A stretch of 5,193 bases of DNA, from positions 1 to 5,193 of the forward strand of contig DAOVRY010000098.1 in NCBI GenBank assembly GCA_030633645.1, written 5' to 3'. A program made the translations under genes and the position numbers. The DNA is from Pseudomonadota bacterium (GTDB taxonomy: Bacteria; Desulfobacterota; DSM-4660; Desulfatiglandales; B25-G16). Shown one piece after another: positions 1 to 5,193 of the stretch; positions within the stretch are counted from its first letter, which is position 1, and every line of letters starts with the position of its first letter. The notes beneath the pieces were generated by a model, which had not been told where the DNA came from, made no database searches, and was given only the letters and a program-made list of their open reading frames with translations.

Positions 1-37
1 AGCCCCGTTTCATCTCTCCCGCGTAGCGGGATTCTTC

Positions 38-66
38 TTTCTCAGTTTCTTCAAGAAACTGAGAAA
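38..66. repeat. Perfect 14-bp hairpin, AT-rich
   Basis: Positions 38-51 are the exact reverse complement of 53-66, leaving a single-base loop at 52 (in practice a 12- or 13-bp stem with a 3-5 base loop). A smaller hairpin, CCCGC-GTA-GCGGG, sits just before it at 18-30. Neither strand has a clean T-run directly after the stem: the plus strand continues in A/G and the minus strand in GAAGAAT. It is therefore a poor classical terminator. It could still end leftward transcription from the DciA-like gene, or be part of a dispersed repeat together with the 9-bp units that follow. Confidence 0.6.
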
Positions 67-77
67 AAGAAAAGAAA

Positions 78-104
78 ATCCTGCAGATCCAGTAAATCCT
101 GTCA
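78..104. repeat. Three 9-bp ATCC-type tandem units
   Basis: ATCCTGCAG, ATCCAGTAA and ATCCTGTCA lie head to tail with an exact 9-bp period. On the minus strand this reads as CAGGAT/TGGAT steps, similar to the dispersed CAGGATTTACAGGAT intergenic motif that I recall from many bacterial genomes (recollection, not checked). The rest of 1-299 shows no codon pattern that I trust. A leftward open frame at 10-246 crosses these units and the hairpin and resembles no family I know. Confidence 0.5.
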
Positions 105-299
105 GATAAAAAAGACCATTGATAATTAAGTTTCTTAGGAATAGTCCGTGGCAAGATAATTTTCTTTGGAACGAGATGCGATTGAATATGCCAGGTTTTG
201 TCAATTGGTGAGTTCTTGGGTAGGAAAAACCAAACCACTCAACCATTTAACTGACTCTGATCCCCTTTGAGTAAATCAACACCAGACAACGGACACTTA

Positions 300-479
300 T
301 CAACGGACATTTTCTTTTTTTGCCGCCACTTTCATAAATCGACAAAGGGATGAACGGAGCTCCTTATCTTTGACCCGTGCCAAGATCTTGCTCATCTCCC
401 TTTGTTCTTCGGAGGTAGGGCGCTGACCAATCTCTTGCTTTGATTTGCCTTTCGTTATCTGTCTATTTTCTTGAGAGGG
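300..479 (-). pseudogene. Out-of-frame C-terminal part of the DciA-like gene
   Basis: On the minus strand, in the frame one base back from the upstream part, 479 to 303 translates into 59 residues and ends at TGA (300-302). It includes PTSEEQREMSKILARVKDKE and, a little further on, RSSLCRFMKVAAKK. A charged linker followed by a helix with 'I.DxELR..L..' spacing is typical of the end of DUF721 proteins. Joining it at T101 of the upstream part needs a single -1 shift, or one missing base, near the run of four C (GGGG at 477-480 on the plus strand). The joined protein would have about 160 residues, a usual family length. I see no standard slippery heptamer, so a sequencing error or a real inactivating deletion is more likely than programmed frameshifting. 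Confidence 0.65.
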
Positions 480-781
480 GTGCCTACCTTAAACCGTATT
501 TTTCTCACGGTGTCCGTTCGAAGCCTGCTATTGAGCTTATTTTTTATCGTTTCGGCCATGAACTCGAGCTCCTGTACCCATACGCTATCGGTAACCTTAA
601 CTAAAAGGATACCTCTGTTTATCGTAGAAGGCCGGGCATGTTCGGCAATTTCTTTCCCCACAACACGATCCCAGATTTTCCAGATCCTTGCATCACCAAG
701 ATTTATCGGTAGAGCAGATGTTGTAAAGAGATCGTCTATTACCTCCTTAATGTGAGTAAATGATTTTGTATGCCTTTTCAT
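455..781 (-). CDS. DUF721/DciA-like protein (apparently frameshifted)
   Basis: This 108-residue protein belongs to the DUF721 family, whose characterised member DciA loads the replicative helicase DnaB in bacteria that lack DnaC/DnaI. The family core is visible: a tryptophan pair at W34 and W37 followed by VVGKEIAEHARP (about 40-51), then the beta-strand stretch RGILLVKVTDSVWVQEL (about 56-72, with W68), and a closing KIRFKVG (94-100). The ATG at 781 is preceded by AAGGAG (complement of 792-797) at a 10-base spacing. The gene is divergent from hflK. The frame stops abruptly after TPLKKIDR at 455. The neighbouring frame continues with a plausible family C-terminus down to position 300, so the true product was probably about 160 residues. 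The family call is firm; whether this copy is functional is uncertain. Confidence 0.85.
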   Translation of the reverse strand: MKRHTKSFTHIKEVIDDLFTTSALPINLGDARIWKIWDRVVGKEIAEHARPSTINRGILLVKVTDSVWVQELEFMAETIKNKLNSRLRTDTVRKIRFKVGTPLKKIDR

Positions 782-825
782 ATATCCTTATCTCCTTAGC
801 ATATTTGACTTATTGAATATCCTTT

Positions 826-854
826 ATTTTATTTCTGTTTATTTCTTGACGCAA
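826..854 (-). promoter_or_regulatory. Candidate sigma-70 promoter for the DciA-like gene
   Basis: Read leftward, TTGCGT (complement of 849-854) is followed by a 17-bp spacer and TAAAAT (complement of 826-831). The -10 matches the TATAAT consensus at five of six bases; the -35 matches only TTG. It lies about 45 bp upstream of the start codon, and its -35 shares three bases with that of the opposing hflK promoter. Confidence 0.4.
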
Positions 855-874
855 CCCTTTTTTTCTATTACTAT
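846..874 (+). promoter_or_regulatory. Candidate sigma-70 promoter for hflKC
   Basis: TTGACG (846-851) is separated by exactly 17 bp from TACTAT (869-874). The -35 matches consensus at five of six bases and the -10 at four of six. The -10 ends 33 bases upstream of the hflK start. I see no heat-shock-type (sigma-32) promoter in its place. Confidence 0.45.
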
Positions 875-907
875 TCTTTCAATAATCTATGAGAGAGGTG
901 AAAAACT

Positions 908-1945
908 ATGCCTTGGGATTGGGATAAGCTTCAAAAACAAAAGATGGGCAAGGGTGGCAATCCAGCACAGATGGATGAGGTCTTTGACAAATTTAAGGGA
1001 CTCAAGGGGAAACTGCCGGGATTCTGGATAATAATCGGTATTGTGATAATCTTGATTATTGTATCGTCTTCTTTCTATACCATTGGTGTCAATGAGGTGG
1101 GTATTATACAGAGGTTTGGTAAATACATCAGAACAACCCCTCCGGGACTAAGTTTCAAGCTTCCCTGGGGAATAGAAAAACTGACAAAGGTACCGGTGAG
1201 ACTTGTCAAGAAAGAAGAATTCGGCCTAAGGACTATCAGGCCCGGTGTTAGGACCCAGTATGCCAGATCTACGGAGTATCTCAATGAATCTCTCATGCTT
1301 ACCGGTGATCTCAATGTTGCTGTGGTCCCCTGGATAGTGCAGTACCGGATCAAGGATCCCTATGACTATCTCTTCAAGGTCAGGAATGTAGATTCTACCT
1401 TGAGGGATTTAGCTGAGTCCACCATGAGACTGGTAGTGGGAGATAGAAGTATCAATGAGGTAATCAGCAAGAGGGAGGAGATTGCTGACCAGGCGAAAGT
1501 TCTCTTACAACAGGAAATGGATGAAGCGCAAACCGGTATAAATGTGGTCACCATTGAGATGAAGAAGACAAATGTCCCTGAGCCGGTTCAGCCATCCTTT
1601 AATGAGGTTAATCAGGCAACTCAAGAAAAGGAGAGGATGGTCTACCAGGCCAGGGAGGAATATAATAAGGCCATTCCAGCGGCCAAGGGAAATGCCGAAA
1701 AGACCATCAAGGCTGCTGAAGGCTATGCCCTTGACAGAGTTAACAGGTCCAAAGGCGATGCGTCCAGATTTCTCGCCGTCTATGCTGAGTATGCAAAGGC
1801 AAAGGATGTAACCAGGAGACGTATTTATCTTGAGACCCTGAAGGATCTTTTTCCAAGACTGGGAAGCAAGTATATCATCGATGCAGAGCAAAAAAATTTC
1901 CTCCCTCTGCTCAATTTAGGGAGGGAAAAGGGGGTTGAGAAATGA
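908..1945 (+). CDS. hflK: FtsH protease activity modulator HflK
   Basis: HflK is a membrane-anchored SPFH/Band 7 protein that assembles with HflC around the FtsH protease and controls its access to membrane substrates. The 345-residue product has a short cytosolic N-terminus with a remnant GKGG motif (14-17), then one transmembrane helix at about 39-57. The SPFH domain begins near NEVGIIQRFGKY (62-73) and carries the HflK signature LTGDLNVAVVPWIVQYRI (131-148). A charged helical segment follows, with PEPVQPSFNEVNQA (224-237) and AAEGYALDRVNRSKGDASRF (269-288). Near the end is TRRRIYLETL (302-311). It is shorter than E. coli HflK (about 419 residues), mainly because the Gly-rich N-terminus is reduced. 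AGAGGTG (894-900) lies 7 bases before the ATG. The stop overlaps the hflC start (ATGA), so the two genes are likely translationally coupled. Confidence 0.95.
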   Translation: MPWDWDKLQKQKMGKGGNPAQMDEVFDKFKGLKGKLPGFWIIIGIVIILIIVSSSFYTIGVNEVGIIQRFGKYIRTTPPGLSFKLPWGIEKLTKVPVRLVKKEEFGLRTIRPGVRTQYARSTEYLNESLMLTGDLNVAVVPWIVQYRIKDPYDYLFKVRNVDSTLRDLAESTMRLVVGDRSINEVISKREEIADQAKVLLQQEMDEAQTGINVVTIEMKKTNVPEPVQPSFNEVNQATQEKERMVYQAREEYNKAIPAAKGNAEKTIKAAEGYALDRVNRSKGDASRFLAVYAEYAKAKDVTRRRIYLETLKDLFPRLGSKYIIDAEQKNFLPLLNLGREKGVEK

Positions 1946-2889
1946 AATCTAAAGGAATTATCTACGCTGGGATCATTATCATAATAATCATTCTCCTCTC
2001 TGGGCCACTGTATGTTGTGGACGAGACTGAACAGGTAGTGGTTACCCAGTTCGGTAGGGCGATTGGAGAACCAATAAAGGAGCCCGGTTTGTACTTTAAG
2101 ATTCCCTTTATCCAGCAGGCAAACCGGTTTCGAAAAAATCTCCTGGAATGGGACGGAGACCCCGGTCAGATTCCAACCCTGGACAAGACCTTTATATGGG
2201 TAGACACCTTTGCCAGGTGGAAGATCGTTGACCCTCTCAAGTTTTTTGAGACGGTCAACAACGAAATTGCCGCCCTCGGCAGGCTGGATGACATTATTGA
2301 TCCTGCGGTACGGAACTTTATCACCTCCTACTCCCTGATTGAAACCGTGAGAATGACCAACAGAGACCTGGATACCTTTGAAGCAGGTATAGATGAGGTG
2401 CAGGAGATAAGTCCGCTGGGTGAAGTCAAAACAGGGAGGGCTCAGATTACTAAGGGTATCATGGAACAGGCGCAGCCAAAGGTAGCCAAATTCGGTATAG
2501 AACTGGTAGATGTTAAGATAAAGCGATTAAATTATGTTGAAGAGGTAAGAAAATCAGTGTACCAAAGGATGATCGCAGAGAGAAAGCAGATAGCTGAGAA
2601 GTTTCGATCTGAAGGCAAAGGAGAGGCGAGGAAGATAGAAGGTGATAAAGAAAAGGAGATGAAACGGATCACTTCAGAGGCATACAGAAAGGCCCAAGAG
2701 ATAAAGGGGAAAGCAGACGCCGAGGCTACCAAGATTTATGCGCAGGCCTACGGAGTGGACCCTGATTTTTACTCCTTTGTCAACACCCTCGACATCTATA
2801 AAGAGACTCTGGACAAGGACAGCACACTGGTGCTTTCAACCGACTCGGAATTTTTTAAGTATATGAAAGGGTACATGGGGGAGAGATAA
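1942..2889 (+). CDS. hflC: Protease modulator HflC
   Basis: HflC is the partner of HflK in the membrane HflKC complex that surrounds FtsH. The 315-residue protein starts with a signal-anchor helix rich in isoleucine (about 5-24). The Band 7 core follows, with DETEQVVVTQFGRA (27-40), EPGLYFKIPFIQ (47-58), and the conserved VKIKRLNY followed by VYQRMIAERKQIAEKFRSEG (191-225). A long alanine/lysine/glutamate-rich helical stretch, GEARKIEGDKEKEM through KADAEATKIYAQAY (227-270), is typical of the family's coiled coil. The end, TLVLSTDSEFFKYMK (295-309), is the classical HflC C-terminus. The length is close to E. coli HflC (about 334). AAGGGGG (1928-1934) is a usable ribosome site within the end of hflK. 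No frameshift or missing block is seen. Confidence 0.96.
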   Translation: MKSKGIIYAGIIIIIIILLSGPLYVVDETEQVVVTQFGRAIGEPIKEPGLYFKIPFIQQANRFRKNLLEWDGDPGQIPTLDKTFIWVDTFARWKIVDPLKFFETVNNEIAALGRLDDIIDPAVRNFITSYSLIETVRMTNRDLDTFEAGIDEVQEISPLGEVKTGRAQITKGIMEQAQPKVAKFGIELVDVKIKRLNYVEEVRKSVYQRMIAERKQIAEKFRSEGKGEARKIEGDKEKEMKRITSEAYRKAQEIKGKADAEATKIYAQAYGVDPDFYSFVNTLDIYKETLDKDSTLVLSTDSEFFKYMKGYMGER

Positions 2890-2893
2890 AATA

Positions 2894-2914
2894 GGGGCTT
2901 CGCCCCAATTGGGG
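2894..2914. terminator. GC hairpin just after hflC, possible terminator
   Basis: Four bases after the hflC stop, GGGGC-TTC-GCCCC (2894-2906) forms a tight stem. Its right arm can instead pair within the 12-bp palindrome CCCCAATTGGGG (2903-2914). On the plus strand there is no T-run after the stem. On the minus strand the stem is followed by TATTTTAT, so it would better stop leftward transcripts reading through from pyrD. Confidence 0.35.
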
Positions 2915-3027
2915 TATTGGCCCGCCCTGGCACGACTTGCCTGGAATAAACTGCTATTGATGTAATACTTTGGAAGCGTCGCCTGCTGAACTCCAGTCAT
3001 GAAACTCAGGTCTGGGCCAGGGATTAA

Positions 3028-3047
3028 TGGAGTACTGGAGTGATGGG
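3028..3047. repeat. Short 8-bp-period TGGAGT repeat
   Basis: TGGAGTAC and TGGAGTGA are adjacent, and TGGG starts a third step. They lie in the convergent intergenic region between hflC and pyrD. The repeat is very short and resembles a remnant of a dispersed intergenic repeat. Apart from this, the two hairpins and the inverted-repeat copy, 2890-3358 shows nothing I can name. Confidence 0.3.
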
Positions 3048-3057
3048 TTTAGTTGTA

Positions 3058-3098
3058 AAGATCTTGAGATACTAGATGTCTTCATAGCTCAAGATCTT
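3058..3098. terminator. 11-bp-stem hairpin in the convergent region
   Basis: AAGATCTTGAG (3058-3068) pairs perfectly with CTCAAGATCTT (3088-3098) around a 19-base loop. Each arm also contains the palindrome AAGATCTT. It lies between convergent hflC and pyrD, so it may act as a bidirectional transcription stop. Flanking T-runs are weak on both strands (AATATTTG rightward, TTTACAAC leftward) and the loop is large, so the terminator role is only a suggestion. Confidence 0.35.
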
Positions 3099-3274
3099 AA
3101 TATTTGTATCAAGTTTTTGTAATACCGCTAAGGTGCAAAGGATAATTGGGATTGTAGAACGGTTGCGGTTGTGCAGCTCGAAACGGTCAACGGTTAACGT
3201 CATACGAAACCAGCAGCGCAACCGTATAACTTTAGACGAAACCAACATCGCTTTGCCCCAAAAAATGGAATATG

Positions 3275-3344
3275 ATTTTTCTCCACTCGCCCGTCCTCCG
3301 CAGTAGTCCGCTACGGAGGGTGGATCGGTTTGAGGCGGAGCTTC
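3275..3344 (-). repeat. Left copy of 70-bp inverted repeat flanking pyrKD
   Basis: These 70 bases are the exact reverse complement of 5123-5192. Allowing one mismatch (at 3345) the match extends to 3350, giving 76 bp. The copy comes within 9 bases of the pyrD stop. It can fold internally: 3291-3300 pairs with 3314-3323 through a 10-bp stem (two G-T pairs) around a 13-base loop. It is GC-richer than its surroundings. A leftward open frame at 3072-3362 runs through it; I treat that as non-genic. Confidence 0.9.
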
Positions 3345-3358
3345 GCTAGATTTTGACA

Positions 3359-4282
3359 TCACATTGTTTTTAAGCCACCTATTATCTGATTGATATTGCT
3401 GACCTTTTCCCTTGAACAGAAATCTGTGAGGCCATGTACTATTTCGATCGCTGTCTTTGGATTGATGAAATTTGCTGTGCCTACCTGGATGGCCCGAGCG
3501 CCGACAAGAAGAAATTCAAGGGCATCCCTATAATCCATAATCCCTCCCAGACCGATCACCGGAATTCTTACGGCTGCAACAACCTTGTGTACGAGATAGA
3601 GGGCTATCGGTTTAATGGCAGGGCCTGACAGACCGCCAACCATATTTGCCAGTTTTGGTCGTCTGGTAGCTATATCTACAGCCATACCCAGGAATGTATT
3701 GGTGACGGATACGGCCTGTGCCCCAGCGGACTCCACTGCCTTGGCAATGGTGGATATGTCAGTTACATTGGGTGTCAATTTTACTATGACGGGTTTGGTT
3801 GTATTGTTGACTACGTGTTGCGTCACCGCGGCGGCGGTATCCGGATCTGTGCCAAAGGCTATCCCACCTTCCTCCACATTGGGGCACGATATATTTATCT
3901 CTACGGCTCCAATCCCCTCAACCTTTTCAATTCTTTTGGCCATCTCGCCATACTCCTCGATGGTATGCCCGTAAATATTCGTGATAATAGGGGCCTTTAT
4001 TTTGGCAAGTAAAGGCATCTTTTCTTCAATGAAGGCCTCTATGCCGATGTTTGCAAACCCAATTGAATTGAGAAGACCGCACGGTGTCTCCGCAATCCTC
4101 GGAGGTGGGTTTCCAGGCATCGCTCTGAGGGATAGGCCCTTGACAATTATGGCTCCTAAGAGGGAAGGATCAAAAAAAGGTGTCAACTCAGTGCCATAGC
4201 CGAAGGTTCCTGAGGCAGTAATGACCGGATTCTTTAGTTTCAAGCCCCCTATATCAACGGATAAGTCAGGTAAAGCAGCCAC
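3359..4282 (-). CDS. pyrD: Dihydroorotate dehydrogenase, class 1B catalytic subunit PyrD
   Basis: PyrD oxidises dihydroorotate to orotate on FMN, the fourth step of de novo pyrimidine synthesis, in the cytosol. The 307-residue TIM-barrel protein opens with LSVDIGGLKLKNPVITASGT (7-26). It has the FMN-contacting lysine in IVKGLSLR (46-53), then PGNPPPRIAETPCGLLNSIG (56-75), and the catalytic loop EINISCPN with Cys133, the class 1B/1A-type base (class 2 enzymes use Ser). The C-terminal phosphate-binding part shows GLSGPAIKP (218-226), IGLGGIMDYRDALEFLLVGA (243-262) and IQVGTANF (265-272). The start is a GTG at 4282-4280 overlapping the pyrK TAG by one base. It is served by GGGAGG (complement of 4290-4295) at a 7-base spacing, which indicates coupled translation. 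The adjacent pyrK confirms class 1B. Confidence 0.97.
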   Translation of the reverse strand: MAALPDLSVDIGGLKLKNPVITASGTFGYGTELTPFFDPSLLGAIIVKGLSLRAMPGNPPPRIAETPCGLLNSIGFANIGIEAFIEEKMPLLAKIKAPIITNIYGHTIEEYGEMAKRIEKVEGIGAVEINISCPNVEEGGIAFGTDPDTAAAVTQHVVNNTTKPVIVKLTPNVTDISTIAKAVESAGAQAVSVTNTFLGMAVDIATRRPKLANMVGGLSGPAIKPIALYLVHKVVAAVRIPVIGLGGIMDYRDALEFLLVGARAIQVGTANFINPKTAIEIVHGLTDFCSREKVSNINQIIGGLKTM

Positions 4283-5082
4283 TACAGAACCTCCCAGTCA
4301 ATCATCCCGGATGGAAACACAGGGCCGTCGTGACATACGTAGTAGTAAGGTTTCCCTTCACCATGAGCTGCCTTTACAGCACAGCCCAGACATATCCCCA
4401 GACCACAGGCCATGTAACCTTCCAGAGAGACATAAGACCTGAGATTGAAGGCAGTGGCCTTTTGAGCAACCTCTTTTAGCATTGGAGGTGGACCACAGGC
4501 GTAAATTACCGGTTTTGTCGTTCCCTTATTACCCAGGCGTTGGTGCAAGAGGTCAGTGACAACTCCTTTGATACCTAATGACCCATCCTCTGTTGTCAGG
4601 GAAAGATTAACACCCAGATCCTTGAGCTGTTGGATACGAACAACCTGCTGAGATGTGGGAAAACCCAGAAATACGGTAACCGTATGCCCGTGATCTTTCT
4701 GGAGGGCCTGAGCTAAGAAGAAGAGCGGTGCTAAACCTATGCCACCACCGACCAATACTGCTCTTTCGCTTGGCCGAGGAAGAGTAAACCCGTTTCCCAA
4801 GGGGCCAATACTGGAAATGGTATCATGCTCTTTTAGGGCAGAGAGCAGTGATGTCCCAGCACCGACTACATTGTAAAGGATCATCACCTTGTCTCCATCC
4901 CGAATTCCGTGTATAGAAAAAGGTCTTCGCAATAACGGGTCTTTTGTTCTTTCGCCTAAATGGACCATCAAAAACTGTCCAGGCTTAGCATGTGATGCCA
5001 AAAGTGCGGAACGGAATTCCATAAGCCAAATATTCGTTCCTATCTGTTGATTGCACTCGAGGGATACTGTTTCTTCGACCAT
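4282..5082 (-). CDS. pyrK: Dihydroorotate dehydrogenase B electron-transfer subunit PyrK
   Basis: PyrK carries FAD and a [2Fe-2S] cluster and passes electrons from the FMN of PyrD to NAD+. The 266-residue protein has the ferredoxin-reductase-like FAD motif LRRPFSIHG (51-59), GPLGNGF (93-99) and the nucleotide-binding VGGGIGLAPL (111-120). YACGPPPML (194-202) is the NAD-side motif. The cluster ligands are C226, C231, C234 and C250 in ACGLGICLGC and YVCHDGPVF. All expected residues are present and the length is normal. The ATG at 5082 gives a family-typical N-terminus (MVEETVSLEC). No good Shine-Dalgarno precedes it, only GGTAAAAAG. The inverted repeat begins about 40 bases upstream, so the operon's promoter lies within or beyond that repeat. 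Confidence 0.96.
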   Translation of the reverse strand: MVEETVSLECNQQIGTNIWLMEFRSALLASHAKPGQFLMVHLGERTKDPLLRRPFSIHGIRDGDKVMILYNVVGAGTSLLSALKEHDTISSIGPLGNGFTLPRPSERAVLVGGGIGLAPLFFLAQALQKDHGHTVTVFLGFPTSQQVVRIQQLKDLGVNLSLTTEDGSLGIKGVVTDLLHQRLGNKGTTKPVIYACGPPPMLKEVAQKATAFNLRSYVSLEGYMACGLGICLGCAVKAAHGEGKPYYYVCHDGPVFPSGMIDWEVL

Positions 5083-5110
5083 CTTTTTACCATAACCAAA
5101 AATGCATCGA

Positions 5111-5130
5111 GGAGCTTCTAGTGAAGCTCC
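5111..5130. repeat. Perfect 8-bp stem-loop upstream of pyrK
   Basis: GGAGCTTC (5111-5118) pairs with GAAGCTCC (5123-5130) around a TAGT loop. The second arm is the start of the right 70-bp repeat copy; the first arm is unique to this side, since the left copy has TCAAAA in that place. It lies in the likely 5' leader of pyrK, 29 bases from the start codon. It may be a repeat end or a leader structure. Confidence 0.6.
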
Positions 5131-5192
5131 GCCTCAAACCGATCCACCCTCCGTAGCGGACTACTGCGGAGGACGGGCGAGTGGAGAAAAAT
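5123..5192 (+). repeat. Right copy of 70-bp inverted repeat flanking pyrKD
   Basis: Exact reverse complement of 3275-3344, with the same internal stem at 5144-5176. The match is already broken at the last base of the window (5193). A longer gapped alignment beyond the edge cannot be excluded. An open frame from ATG 5102 runs through the copy to the window edge. It reads SSEAPPQTDPPSVADYC, the same translation as the left copy in its own orientation. Confidence 0.9.
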
Positions 5193-5193
5193 G

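Noticed and set aside
1..20. Similarity of 1-20 to the reverse complement of the hflC end and hairpin (AGCCCC...ATCTCTCCC)
   Set aside because: Only about 20 bases with a gap, and part of the match is hflC coding sequence. Probably coincidence.
10..246. Leftward 78-residue open frame at the left end
   Set aside because: Its C-terminal half is the translation of the hairpin and ATCC repeats. I see no ribosome site and recognise no domain.
461..481. Programmed -1 frameshifting in the DciA-like gene
   Set aside because: There is no X XXY YYZ slippery heptamer in the reading frame and no evident downstream structure. A simple base loss or sequence error in the C-run is likelier.
1505..1891. Leftward 128-residue open frame inside hflK
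   Set aside because: It is fully antisense to a well-conserved SPFH gene, with no domain of its own.
3159..3225. ACGGTTGCG / CGCAACCGT (9 bp) as an operator or element end
   Set aside because: The arms are short and 49 bp apart in repeat-like DNA. Nothing links them to a regulator.
3072..3362. Leftward 96-residue open frame overlapping the pyrD stop, as a possible third gene of the pyrKD operon
   Set aside because: It runs through the 70-bp repeat and a hairpin arm, shows no family resemblance or codon pattern, and is best explained as chance openness of repeat DNA.
3615..3974. Rightward 119-residue open frame inside pyrD
   Set aside because: It is the antisense shadow of conserved pyrD motifs, including the catalytic Cys region.

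Overview
This window carries ordinary chromosomal housekeeping genes of a Gram-negative bacterium with moderate GC content. The HflK/HflC and PyrK/PyrD proteins read like those of the Desulfobacterota (the former Deltaproteobacteria) and related anaerobes. That placement is inferred from protein style and from the repeat-rich intergenic DNA; no marker gene proves it.

Layout. Positions 1-299 hold no convincing gene, only a strong 14-bp hairpin and a short 9-bp-period repeat. A leftward DUF721/DciA-like gene (DnaB helicase-loader family) follows. It appears frameshifted: residues 1-108 lie at 455-781, and a typical C-terminal tail continues in another frame to a stop at 300. A 126-bp divergent region (782-907) contains plausible back-to-back promoters. 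It leads rightward into hflK (908-1945) and hflC (1942-2889), which overlap at ATGA and encode the membrane-bound SPFH complex that modulates the FtsH protease. A 469-bp convergent gap (2890-3358) holds hairpins and repeat fragments but no supported gene. The leftward pyrK-pyrD operon (5082 to 3359) encodes both subunits of the NAD-dependent class 1B dihydroorotate dehydrogenase of pyrimidine synthesis. pyrD starts at a GTG that overlaps the pyrK stop by one base.

The most unusual structure is a perfect 70-bp inverted repeat that brackets the pyrKD operon (3275-3344 against 5123-5192). One copy starts within about 20 bp of the end of pyrD and the other about 40 bp upstream of the pyrK start. 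With one mismatch it extends to 76 bp. It looks like a dispersed repeat or mobile-element end. I see no transposase, CRISPR array, tRNA or rRNA in the window.

I did not find a convincing new biological system. The points worth checking are the dciA frameshift, the repeat-bracketed pyrKD cassette with its missing Shine-Dalgarno sequence, and the overlapping divergent promoters.
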